Source of the DNA: Streptomyces sp. NBRC 109706
GTDB lineage: Bacteria > Actinomycetota > Actinomycetes > Streptomycetales > Streptomycetaceae
DNA: 64,000 bases
Assembly (NCBI RefSeq): GCF_000974485.1
Contig: NZ_BBOM01000005.1
Location: 1 to 64,000 of the forward strand
Direction of reading: 5' to 3'
The notes beneath the pieces are model-generated. The model was given only the letters and a program-made list of their open reading frames with translations, was not told the DNA's origin and did not search any database. The position numbers and the translations under genes were made by a program. Below, piece by piece: positions 50,199-58,375 of the stretch; the first letter of the stretch is position 1, and each line of letters begins with the position of its first letter.

Positions 50199-51112
50199 CC
50201 GACACCGTGCACACGGTCAGCGCACCGAGACGGGGGCGCGCGGCCGCCCGCCCCCTCGGGCCCGGCGGTCGGGGGCGGGGGCGTCCACCGACCCGCACCC
50301 TGGTGGCCAGGAGCATCATCGGACTGCTGCTGGCGTTCTATGCGGCGATCAGCCTCTATCCCTTCCTGTGGATGGTCTCGGCGGTGTTCAAGGACAACGA
50401 GGAAGTGGTCTCGGGCGGTCATCTGATCCCCAAGTCGCCCACGCTGTCGACCCTTTCCGACACCTGGAGCAAGCTCAACTTCTTCGACTACTTCCTGAAC
50501 AGCCTCAAGGTCACCCTTCTGACGACGGTGCTGGTGGTGGTGATCTACGCGGCCGCCTCCTATGCCTTCGCGGTGCTGCGCTTCCCGGGCAGGACGGCCT
50601 TCTACCGGCTGTTCCTGGTGCTGCTCTTCGTCCCCGGCGTGGTCACCCTGCTGCCGATCGTGCTGCTGGAGCACGAACTGAACATCCTCGGCACCCACTG
50701 GGGGCTGGTGCTGCCCTTTGTCAACGGCAGCGCCCCGCTGGCGGTGCTGCTGCTGACCAGCTCCTTCAACTCCGTTCCCGGGGAGCTGCGGGAGGCGGCC
50801 CGGGTGGACGGTGCCGGCGAGTTGCGGATCTTCGCCACCGTCTATCTGCCGCTGGCACGACCGGCGTTGATCACCATCGCCCTGCTCACCGCGATCCCGA
50901 CCTGGAACGAGTACCAGCTGACCAGGGTCTCGCTGAACGACCCGGACAGCTACACGCTGCCGATCGCGCTCCAGGCCATGCAGTCGGAGAACGTGGTGCA
51001 GTACAACTCGCTGATGGCCGCCGCGCTGATCATGGTGATCCCCGTGGTGATCCTCTTCTTCAGCGCGCAGCGGTACTTCGTCAACGGGCTGATGGGGGCG
51101 GTCAAGGGCTGA
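50195..51112 (+). CDS. ABC sugar permease (MalG/AraQ type), importer B
   Basis: 305 residues, basic N-terminus then six helices. EAA loop GELREAARVDGAGELRIFAT; MalG-type ending FFSAQRYFVNGLMGAVKG. No ATPase gene follows, so a shared ATPase such as MsiK, known to energise several Streptomyces sugar importers, is the likely partner (inference). Confidence 0.91.
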   Translation: MTDTVHTVSAPRRGRAAARPLGPGGRGRGRPPTRTLVARSIIGLLLAFYAAISLYPFLWMVSAVFKDNEEVVSGGHLIPKSPTLSTLSDTWSKLNFFDYFLNSLKVTLLTTVLVVVIYAAASYAFAVLRFPGRTAFYRLFLVLLFVPGVVTLLPIVLLEHELNILGTHWGLVLPFVNGSAPLAVLLLTSSFNSVPGELREAARVDGAGELRIFATVYLPLARPALITIALLTAIPTWNEYQLTRVSLNDPDSYTLPIALQAMQSENVVQYNSLMAAALIMVIPVVILFFSAQRYFVNGLMGAVKG

Positions 51113-51233
51113 CTCCCCGCTCCTTCCACACCCCCGCTCCCCGCACCCCGCACCGACTCTCCCTGGGAGGAACACCCTTGAGGTGTGACACCGATCGTCC
51201 CCGCTCCTTCGACACCGGTCGGAGGAGGCGGCG

Positions 51234-52160
51234 ATGAGCGAGCGCGCGCCGGACGGGCGACGGGCGCGCCAGGCCCCCCTGGGCGCCGGTGACACGGTGT
51301 TGGTCACCGGCGCCGCCGGGGGGATCGGGCGGTATGTCGTGGGGGCCTGTGTGGACGCGGGCCTCCGGGTGATCGCCACCGACCGGGTGCCGTTCGCGGA
51401 CGACAGGGCCGCCGGCTGCCCGGTCGGTGACATCAGGGACGCCGACTTCGTCGCCTCCTGCCTGCTGGGGCCGGACGGCCCGGTAGCCGGGGTGGCGCAT
51501 CTGGCGGCGATCCCGGCTCCAGGGCAGGTCTCCGAGGAGGAGACGCTCGACCAGAACGTGCTGGGCAGCTTTGTGGTGCTCCAACAGGCCGGCCGGCACG
51601 GGGTGCGGCGGGTGGTGCTGGCCTCCAGCGTCTCGGCCTTCGGCCTGGCCTGGGCCGACCGCGATCTGTCCCCGAGGTATGTGCCGGTGGACGAGGACCA
51701 TCCCACGATGGCGGTGGACTGCTACGGGCTCTCCAAGGTCCTCGCCGAGGAGGTGGCCGCCTTCAGCACCAGGCGCTGGGGGCTGCCGACCGTCTGCCTC
51801 CGCTTCCCCTTCGTGGGCACCGGCGACCGGCTGACGGGGCAACTCGCCCGGGTCCACGAGGATCCGGGCGGCCACCGCCGCGACCTCTGGGCCTGGCTCG
51901 ACACCCGGGACGCGGCACGCGCCGTCCGGGCCGGCCTCACCGAGCCGCTGAGCGGCCACCATGTGATCTCCGTGAGCGCGGACGACACCTCCGCCCTGCA
52001 ACCCACCGAGGAACTGCTGCGCGCCCACCATCCCGACAGCCGACTGACCCGCCGACTTCCCGCGCACAGCGCGGCCTTCGACAACACCAGGGCCCGGGAG
52101 ATCCTCGGGTTCCGCCCGCACCACCCATGGCGCGACGAGCGGCCACCCCACACCGGCTGA
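51234..52160 (+). CDS. Extended SDR, NAD-dependent epimerase/dehydratase-like
   Basis: 308 residues, GGAGGAGG ribosome site. NAD motif LVTGAAGGIGRYVVGAC (about 23-39), ASSVSAFG with the catalytic Ser, YGLSK (about 162-166) as catalytic Tyr-Lys. Length and sequence lie closest to sugar-acting extended SDRs, including uronate dehydrogenases. It follows importer B by 121 bp on the same strand, so an oxidation or epimerisation of the imported sugar is likely. Confidence 0.82.
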   Translation: MSERAPDGRRARQAPLGAGDTVLVTGAAGGIGRYVVGACVDAGLRVIATDRVPFADDRAAGCPVGDIRDADFVASCLLGPDGPVAGVAHLAAIPAPGQVSEEETLDQNVLGSFVVLQQAGRHGVRRVVLASSVSAFGLAWADRDLSPRYVPVDEDHPTMAVDCYGLSKVLAEEVAAFSTRRWGLPTVCLRFPFVGTGDRLTGQLARVHEDPGGHRRDLWAWLDTRDAARAVRAGLTEPLSGHHVISVSADDTSALQPTEELLRAHHPDSRLTRRLPAHSAAFDNTRAREILGFRPHHPWRDERPPHTG

Positions 52161-52211
52161 CCGCGGCCATGGGCCGCCCCCACCACCGTCCCCCCAGAGA
52201 GGACCCCCACC

Positions 52212-53486
52212 ATGGCAGTCTCGCGCCGCACCTTCGTCACCACGGCGCTCGCCGTGCCGGCGGCCGGCGCCGTGTTCGGCACGGCCTACGCCCAGGCCAC
52301 CTCGACCGACGAGACCGAGCCCCGGAGCAACCGACCGCGCGCCAGCGAACCGGGCGATGTCGTCGGCAAGATCACCACCGGCTACCAGGGCTGGTTCGCC
52401 GCCGCCGGCGACGGCTCCCCCATCGACGCGTGGTGGCACTGGGCCCCCGACATGGGAAGGACCCCTTCGCCCAGCAACAACGGCATCATCAGCTGGCCCG
52501 ACATGCGGGAGTACGAGACCGACTACCAGACGGACTTCCCCGCCCTGGGCAACGGCCGGCCGGCGACGCTCTTCTCCAGCCACGACGACCAGACGGTGGA
52601 CACCCACTTCCGCTGGATGGCTACGAACGCCATCCACACCGCCGCGCTGCAGCGCTTCAACCCCAACGGGCACGAGGGCCCCATCCGGGACGCGATGACG
52701 GAGAAGGTCCGCGTCGCGGCCGAGGCACACGGCGTGAAGTTCTATGTGATGTACGACATCACGGACTGGCTGGCGATGCGGGAGGAGATCACCGTCGACT
52801 GGACGGAGAAGATGTCCGCCTACACCGCGTCCCCCGAGTACGCCGTGCAGAACGGCAAGCCGGTCGTCGGGATCTGGGGCCCCGGCTTCGCCGACGAGAA
52901 GCGGCCCTTCGCTCCGGACGAGTGCCTTGAGGTCATCCGGTGGTTCCAGGACCAGGGCTGCTATGTGATGGGCGGGGTGCCCACGCACTGGCGCAGCGGG
53001 GACCGGGACTCCCGGCCGGGCTTCGAGGAGGTCTACCTCGCCTTCGACATGCTCTCGCCCTGGATGGTCGGCCGGCTGGGCACCGTCGAGCAACTGGACG
53101 CCTTCTACGAGTCCAACCTTCTTCCTGACCAGCAGGCGTGCGACGCGGCGGGCATCGACTACCAGCCGTGTGTGATGCCGGGGAACCTCCAGGAGGGTCA
53201 CCGGGCGCATGGCGACTTCATGTGGCGCATGTTCTACAACACCATCCGAGCGGGGGCCCAGGGCCTCTACATATCGATGTTCGACGAGTACAACGAGGGG
53301 AACCAGATCGCCAAGACGGCGGAGACCAGCGCTGACGTTCCGGCCGGGGAGGACTTCCGCGCCCTGGACGAGGACGGCACGCCCTGCTCCGCCGACTACT
53401 ATCTGCGTCTGACCGGGGACGGGGGTCGCATGCTCGCCGGCGAGATCGAACTCACCGAGATCAGGCCCACCTCCCCCGTGGTCTAG
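52212..53486 (+). CDS. Secreted GH99/GH71-like glycan hydrolase
   Basis: 424 residues. Tat-type signal VSRRTFVTTALAVPAAGAVF. Mature protein GKITTGYQGWFAAAGDGSPI then WWHWAPDMG; LFSSHDDQTVDTHFRWMATN; FYVMYDITDW; and FDEYNEGNQIAKT with Glu359 and Glu362, which correspond in pattern to the catalytic EWHEG motif of GH99 endo-alpha-mannanases. Extracellular cleavage of mannan or high-mannose N-glycans would supply oligosaccharides to the importers and GH38 enzymes (inference). Follows the SDR by 51 bp. Confidence 0.8.
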   Translation: MAVSRRTFVTTALAVPAAGAVFGTAYAQATSTDETEPRSNRPRASEPGDVVGKITTGYQGWFAAAGDGSPIDAWWHWAPDMGRTPSPSNNGIISWPDMREYETDYQTDFPALGNGRPATLFSSHDDQTVDTHFRWMATNAIHTAALQRFNPNGHEGPIRDAMTEKVRVAAEAHGVKFYVMYDITDWLAMREEITVDWTEKMSAYTASPEYAVQNGKPVVGIWGPGFADEKRPFAPDECLEVIRWFQDQGCYVMGGVPTHWRSGDRDSRPGFEEVYLAFDMLSPWMVGRLGTVEQLDAFYESNLLPDQQACDAAGIDYQPCVMPGNLQEGHRAHGDFMWRMFYNTIRAGAQGLYISMFDEYNEGNQIAKTAETSADVPAGEDFRALDEDGTPCSADYYLRLTGDGGRMLAGEIELTEIRPTSPVV

Positions 53487-53502
53487 GAGCGGCCCGGCCG
53501 CC

Positions 53503-53522
53503 CCACCCGACACCCCGGGTGG
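53503..53522. terminator. Short hairpin between GH99-like and amylase genes
   Basis: CCACCC (53503-53508) and GGGTGG (53517-53522), 8-nt loop, 16 bases after the GH99-like stop, followed by CCCTTTAC. Modest but well placed. Confidence 0.4.
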
Positions 53523-53595
53523 CCCTTTACCTGCCGGAAGGGCCGCCCGGGGGCTCATCTCCCGAGCCACGCCGGGAAGTTCCGCCAGCGGAGCT

Positions 53596-53633
53596 CCCTC
53601 AGCGCTGTTCCCTCAGTGCTGTTCCCTCAGTGG
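53596..53633. repeat. 14-bp tandem repeat at the 3' end of the amylase gene
   Basis: CCCTCAGCGCTGTT (53596-53609), CCCTCAGTGCTGTT (53610-53623), then CCCTCAGTGG. The third, partial copy contains the amylase stop codon, so the array trails the coding region. Confidence 0.8.
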
Positions 53634-55768
53634 AGATAGGGGCCGGCGGAGCCCACCTGCCCGGGGGCCTCGGTGAGATCGGTGTCCAGCACATAGACCG
53701 CGAGGTTGCCCTTGCCGGGCGCGGCGACCGAGAGCGTGCCGTCGGTGACCTCCACCCGCTCCCCCGACACGGCGTCGGTGTACGTGCCGTCGGGTATCCC
53801 GGTGAAGCTCGCTCCATGAGTGATGGTGACCAGCGCGAAGCTGTCCGTCTCGGCATCGGTGTAGCGACGCTTGAACGCCATCTCCCCCTCGATGCCCTCC
53901 AGCGAGTACTGCCCCTTCTGCAGCGCCGGGACGGCCCGACGTATCTCGTTGAGGCGCTGGAGGTGCTGTACCAGCGGCTGTTGCAGCGTCTCGGCTATCG
54001 GCCCGCTGGCGCTCTCCACCCGGGAGTAGTCGGAGACGGTCAGCTCGCCCTCCAGATGGTCCCCGTAGTAGGCCCGCCCGGTGGTGGCCAGAGGACAGGT
54101 GGGACCGCAGTCGATCCGCTGCCCCGCCTGGAACTCGATCTCCGATCCGTAGTAGAGCGTGGGGATGCCGCGGAACGTCCACATCAGGGCCATGTTCTCG
54201 GCCCAGGCGTCGGTGCCCTCGGCGTAGCGTTCCTCGCTCTTGTTGGGGCCGTAGTCGTGGCTGTCCACATAGACGGTGTTGTAGGTGGCGTCGTTGGTGG
54301 AGTCGTCGGAGTCCCGCCCGTTGTGGAACGCGTTCTGCGCCGAACCGAAGTTCATGTGCATCCGCATGTCGATGATGTTCATGCCGGAGAACCGGCTGCG
54401 GTCCGGCTGGTGGTAGGAGTTGCCGTCGAGGAAGGCGTTGTCGGAGGTTGGCTGCCCCGCCGTGCCGATCCCGTTCTCGTGCTCGTACTCCTCCAGGACC
54501 GCCTCCGCATCGTCGGCGCTGTACTCCTGACGCGGCTGCCAGGTGAAGAACTGCGCCGAGTGGTTGACCGAGCCCCTGTTCCACTTGTCGTTGACGAACG
54601 CGGCCACCTCGCCGAAGACATAGAAGTCCTGGGCCTTCTCCTCGCCGTACTTCTCCACCAACCTGGCCTCGATGGCCGGCAGGAAGTGGCGCGTCCAGAT
54701 GATCCTCGGAATGTGCACCGCGGTGTCCACCCGGAAGCCATCCACCCCCATGTCGATAAAGCGGTTGTAGGCGTCTATCAGGTACTCCTGGACCTCGGCG
54801 TCCTCGGTGTTGAAGTCGGCCAGGTCGTCATGGAGCCAGCAGCTGCGGGAGTCCTCGCCCTCCCAGTTGCCTATCCAGCACTGGTGGTAGTAGTTGGCGG
54901 GAAAGAGGCCGGTGGTCGGGTTGGGCCACTGGCAGTTGTAGATGCGGTAGCCCTCGGGGCTGGTGTGGTCCGTGGGCTCACCCCAGTTGGGGCACTCGTT
55001 GTCCGCGGGCTCCTCGTGGGACCAGACGTCCCCGTTGTAGGGGAGCCCGTTCTCGTCCTCCTCCAGCGGGTCGTAGTCGCGGCCCTCCTCCGGGGTGTCG
55101 TAGAACCAGTCCCACTGCTCGTCCTGGACGCCGAAGACCGTGGGCTCGTAGAGCCCCCGCGCGCCCCAGCGCGAACTGTGGTTGTAGACCACGTCCTGAT
55201 AGATCTTCAGGCCCTTTTCGTGCGCGGTGTCTATCAGCTCCTGATAGGAGGTGCCGTCGGACTCCAGACGCGGATCGACCTCGTAGAAGTCGTAGCCGTG
55301 GTAGCCGTGGAAGTCGTAGTCGGAGCGGTTGAGCACGACGGGCGTGATCCAGACGGCCGAGAACCCGAGTCCCTTGATGTAGTCGAGCTTGTCGGCCAGT
55401 CCCTGGAAGTCGCCCCGGAACATGGGGTCGTCGTACTCGGCGTTGCCCGATCTCTCGTGCTGGCTGCCGCCTCGGTTGTTGGAACTGTCTCCGTCATAGA
55501 ACCTGGCGGTCATCACGAAGTAGATCGAGTCCTCGCGGGGGTCGCCCCCCAGCATGCTGGCCGGCTCAGCCGCGGCCGACCGGGCACCGGCCGCGCTCGT
55601 CGTCCCGCTCTGGGCCTGACCCGGTGTCTGACCCGGTGTCTGGCTCTGGGTCCGAGGGGTGACCCCGCTGCTCTGGGCCGGAAGCAACGCGCCGATCAGG
55701 GCGGCGACCACCAGACCCAGCGCGGCCACCCACCACCGCCTGTGACGTCTTGTTCGGGGGGTGTTCAT
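53627..55768 (-). CDS. Secreted alpha-amylase (GH13)
   Basis: 713 residues from ATG 55768 (CCAGGAG upstream). N-terminal basic stretch and one hydrophobic helix (WWVAALGLVVAALIGALLPA), then a Ser/Thr/Gln-rich linker. GH13 regions: I DVVYNH (192-197); II GFRVDTAVH with nucleophile Asp348; III YVFGEV with acid/base Glu387; IV VDSHDYG. Six or more Cys suggest extracellular disulfides. Domain C follows the barrel; no starch-binding domain is seen. Hydrolyses alpha-1,4-glucans outside the cell. Converges with the GH99-like gene; a palindromic control site lies upstream. Confidence 0.92.
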   Translation of the reverse strand: MNTPRTRRHRRWWVAALGLVVAALIGALLPAQSSGVTPRTQSQTPGQTPGQAQSGTTSAAGARSAAAEPASMLGGDPREDSIYFVMTARFYDGDSSNNRGGSQHERSGNAEYDDPMFRGDFQGLADKLDYIKGLGFSAVWITPVVLNRSDYDFHGYHGYDFYEVDPRLESDGTSYQELIDTAHEKGLKIYQDVVYNHSSRWGARGLYEPTVFGVQDEQWDWFYDTPEEGRDYDPLEEDENGLPYNGDVWSHEEPADNECPNWGEPTDHTSPEGYRIYNCQWPNPTTGLFPANYYHQCWIGNWEGEDSRSCWLHDDLADFNTEDAEVQEYLIDAYNRFIDMGVDGFRVDTAVHIPRIIWTRHFLPAIEARLVEKYGEEKAQDFYVFGEVAAFVNDKWNRGSVNHSAQFFTWQPRQEYSADDAEAVLEEYEHENGIGTAGQPTSDNAFLDGNSYHQPDRSRFSGMNIIDMRMHMNFGSAQNAFHNGRDSDDSTNDATYNTVYVDSHDYGPNKSEERYAEGTDAWAENMALMWTFRGIPTLYYGSEIEFQAGQRIDCGPTCPLATTGRAYYGDHLEGELTVSDYSRVESASGPIAETLQQPLVQHLQRLNEIRRAVPALQKGQYSLEGIEGEMAFKRRYTDAETDSFALVTITHGASFTGIPDGTYTDAVSGERVEVTDGTLSVAAPGKGNLAVYVLDTDLTEAPGQVGSAGPYLH

Positions 55769-55825
55769 CTCAACTCCTGGATGAGGCTGTTGGAGACCCG
55801 ACGCGCCTGCGGCTCTCCAGGAGGT

Positions 55826-55875
55826 CACAAGAAGCTGCAACTTCTTGTGGAATTTCTTGCTGAACTCCTTGCAAG
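55826..55875 (-). promoter_or_regulatory. Amylase operator region
   Basis: Palindrome CACAAGAAG-CTGCAA-CTTCTTGTG (55826-55849, 9-bp arms) and CTTGCAAG (55868-55875), joined by TTTCTTGCTGAA. LacI/MalR-type regulators of Streptomyces amylase and maltose genes recognise CTTGCAAG-like words, so glucose/maltose control is likely. Confidence 0.6.
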
Positions 55876-56020
55876 TTACAGAATGGCCGCCAGGCGGCAC
55901 AGGGGAGCAACCGTGTGCTTCTGAAGGAGATTGTGAAGGGCCTCGCGAGGGAGATCGCGAAGGGAGGGCACAGCCTCACCGCCTGCCTCCCTCTCCCCGG
56001 GTGGGCGCCCGAGGCGCGGC

Positions 56021-56521
56021 TCAGCCCATCCCGTTGAAGGAGAAGTAGAAGATCTCGCCCGACTCCAGATCCATGGCGGCGTTCCAGAAGCAGGAGCCGC
56101 CGTCCATCACTTCGAGCCACTCGGACTCCCAGCCGGCGAAACCCTCCGGATCGCAGATCCCCTGCACCCGGAGCTGGCGCTCCTCGCCGGCGACCAGCTC
56201 GGTGTACTGGCGGACATAGCCCTCGTCGAGCTGGATGGTCTCCGAAGCGCCGGGGCCGCTGGTGAATTCCTCGCTGGGCGGCAACGCCTCCTCGAAGCGC
56301 TCCACATCGGCCCGATCCGGGATCCGGGAGTCCGCCCGCGTACCGCCCCCGCCCAGGAGGGCGATCCGCCGTTGATCCGGCGTGGTGAGCAGGGCGCCAC
56401 GCCAGCCGTCCCCCTCGACAACGCCACCCTTCCCGCTCTCTCCTCCGCAGCCGACCAGCGACAGCGAGGCCAGCAGCACCGGAGCCACCCGAAACACACC
56501 ATGTCTGCTCAGTCTTCTCAT
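56021..56521 (-). CDS. Hypothetical lipoprotein
   Basis: 166 residues. Signal GVFRVAPVLLASLSLVGCGG with lipobox LVGC. Mature part acidic, with WRGALLTTPDQRRIALLGGG and two further Cys (GICDPEG, GSCFWNAAMD) that may pair. Ends EIFYFSFNGMG. No family recognised. Lies between the amylase and the SDR gene on the same strand. Confidence 0.75.
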   Translation of the reverse strand: MRRLSRHGVFRVAPVLLASLSLVGCGGESGKGGVVEGDGWRGALLTTPDQRRIALLGGGGTRADSRIPDRADVERFEEALPPSEEFTSGPGASETIQLDEGYVRQYTELVAGEERQLRVQGICDPEGFAGWESEWLEVMDGGSCFWNAAMDLESGEIFYFSFNGMG

Positions 56522-56563
56522 GCCCCCTCCGACGGCCCGTCCGAGGGCGCGGTTCCCCGGCTG

Positions 56564-57484
56564 TCATGAGGCGACCGGCTCCTCCGGCGCGGGCGTCGCA
56601 CGCTCGGCGGCACGGCTCACCTCCTCCCAGGAGGCCCAGACGTCCATGCGCCGGCGGGAGACCTCGAACGCCAGGTCGTAGACCATGCTGCCCAACAGCA
56701 GGCGCAGCGGTGGATCCGCGGAGTCGACGAGCCTCATCAGCGCCTGCGCGGCCAACTCCGGTGGGCTGTCGACGGAGTTCTCCGCGAACCGCCGCTCCAA
56801 CTCGGCGCGGAGCCCGGCGTACTGCGGCTGCGGCTCGGCCGCGACCAGGCCCCTGGTGTAGAGATCCGTCCAGTAGCCACCGGGCTCCACGATGGTGACC
56901 TTGACGCCGAACTCGGCGACCTCGGCGGCCAGCGCCTCGCTCATCCCCTCCAGGGCGAACTTGCTGGCGCTGTACAGACCCGTCGTGGGGAATCCGCCCA
57001 GCGCGCCGATGCTGGAGATCTGCACGATATGGCCGGAGCCCTGCTCGCGCAGGGTGGGAAGCACCGCCTGGCTCACCCAGAGGGCACCGAAGAAGTTCAC
57101 CTCCAGCTGCTCGCGCGCCTGCGCCTCGGTGAACTCCTCCACCATGCCCATGGAGAGGAAGCCCGCGTTGTTGACCACGATGTCCAGGCGACCGAAGCGC
57201 CGCACCGCCTCCCCCACGGCGGCGAAGACGGCGGCCCGGTCGGTGACGTCCAGGGAGAAGGCCATCAGGCGATCCCGATGAGCGACGGCCAGCGTGTCCA
57301 GGGCGCCGACCGTGCGGGAGAGGGCGACCACCCGATCCCCGGCGGCAAGCGCGGCCTCGGCGAAGGCGCGCCCCAGCCCGCGGCTGGCTCCGGTGATCAG
57401 CCAAACCCGCCCGGCGCGCTGGGCCTCGGCGTGGGCGCTGACGAGGTTCGGGGCGGAGGTTGCGGAACGGCGTTCACGAGTCAT
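56564..57484 (-). CDS. Classical short-chain dehydrogenase/reductase
   Basis: 306 residues. LITGASRGLGRAFAEAAL (about 29-46) as TGxxxGxG cofactor motif, NNAG (about 113), ISSIGALGG with catalytic Ser, YSASK (about 170-174) catalytic Tyr-Lys. C-terminal extension with two Trp-rich helices. Oxidoreductase of unknown substrate. Divergent from the TetR at 57640 across the 12-bp operator array, so almost certainly its target. Confidence 0.9.
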   Translation of the reverse strand: MTRERRSATSAPNLVSAHAEAQRAGRVWLITGASRGLGRAFAEAALAAGDRVVALSRTVGALDTLAVAHRDRLMAFSLDVTDRAAVFAAVGEAVRRFGRLDIVVNNAGFLSMGMVEEFTEAQAREQLEVNFFGALWVSQAVLPTLREQGSGHIVQISSIGALGGFPTTGLYSASKFALEGMSEALAAEVAEFGVKVTIVEPGGYWTDLYTRGLVAAEPQPQYAGLRAELERRFAENSVDSPPELAAQALMRLVDSADPPLRLLLGSMVYDLAFEVSRRRMDVWASWEEVSRAAERATPAPEEPVAS

Positions 57485-57504
57485 GGCATGTCCTCACTTC
57501 GTTG

Positions 57505-57612
57505 ACGAGACGGACTACGAGACGGACCACAAGACCATCCGCGAGACGGACCGTCTCGGTTCGTCGCGATGACACTACACACCCGGATCCCGAAAAACAA
57601 GACGGTGCGTCT
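57505..57612. promoter_or_regulatory. TetR operator array: 12-bp tandem repeats plus palindromes
   Basis: Four 12-bp units (57505-57516, 57517-57528, 57529-57540, 57541-57552), consensus ACGAGACGGACC, the third diverged. The fourth extends into the palindrome CGAGACGG-A-CCGTCTCG (57542-57558). A further AGACG-GTG-CGTCT lies at 57600-57612 nearer the TetR start. The words match each other, which strongly suggests one binding protein. Confidence 0.75.
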
Positions 57613-57639
57613 CGTCTCGCAATGGGTTACCCTGGCGGC

Positions 57640-58308
57640 ATGACTCCACAACGCAGAGTCCCCGACAGAGCACGCCGCAGCGAGGCCACCCGCCAGGCGA
57701 TCCTCAACGCCGCCCTGGAGTTGGTGAGCGAGGTCGGCTACGCGAGGCTGAGCATCGAGGGCATCGCGGCGCGGGCCGGGGCCGGCAAGCAGACGATCTA
57801 TCGCTGGTGGCCCTCCAAGGGGGCGGTCCTCTTCGACGCGTTGCTCGCCCTCTCCCAGGGCGGCGACGAGGAGAGTGGCGAACTGCCGGACACCGGGGAT
57901 CTGGAGGCCGATCTCAAGGCCGTGCTCCGGGCCACCGCCGGCGAGTTGAACGATCCCCGCTACAGCGAGCCCATGCGCGCCCTGACGGTGGAGATCCTGG
58001 TGGATCCGGCGCTGGCGGCGGACTACAACGAGCGGCTGGAGAAGCCCGTCAGGGAGCTGAAGCAGCGCCGGCTGCGCAGTGCCCAGGAGGCGGGGCAGCT
58101 CTCCCCCGGGCTGGATCTCGATGTGGCGGTCGAGATGCTCTGGGGCCCGGTGCGCAACCGCTGGCTCCATCGCGAGGGGCCGCTCACGGAGGATTTCGTG
58201 GATGTCGTGGTGGAGACGGCGCTCCAGGGATTGAAGGCCCCGGACACCCCCGAGGGCGCGGTCGAGGGCGCTGCCGAGCGGGCCGACTCCCCCGGAGGCG
58301 ACGGATGA
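57640..58308 (+). CDS. TetR-family transcriptional regulator
   Basis: 222 residues from ATG 57640; the longer frame upstream crosses the operator array. Helix-turn-helix ATRQAILNAALELVSEVGYA with LSIEGIAARAGAGKQTIYRW (about 15-55), the TetR_C_11-like body and WGPVRNRWLHREGPLTEDFV near the end. It is transcribed away from the SDR and most likely represses it and itself through the GAGACGG elements. Possible -10 TTACCCT just before the start suggests a short leader. Confidence 0.9.
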   Translation: MTPQRRVPDRARRSEATRQAILNAALELVSEVGYARLSIEGIAARAGAGKQTIYRWWPSKGAVLFDALLALSQGGDEESGELPDTGDLEADLKAVLRATAGELNDPRYSEPMRALTVEILVDPALAADYNERLEKPVRELKQRRLRSAQEAGQLSPGLDLDVAVEMLWGPVRNRWLHREGPLTEDFVDVVVETALQGLKAPDTPEGAVEGAAERADSPGGDG

Positions 58309-58375
58309 GCCCTCGGGGGATCACCGCGTGGCGCGGCCCGCTCCGTCGGCTGACCGCCGTGGGGCGGCGGGTCCT

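Noticed and set aside
57460..57639. Upstream extension of the second TetR gene
   Set aside because: It would translate the operator repeats into DETDYETDHKT-like peptide; the family start is at 57640.
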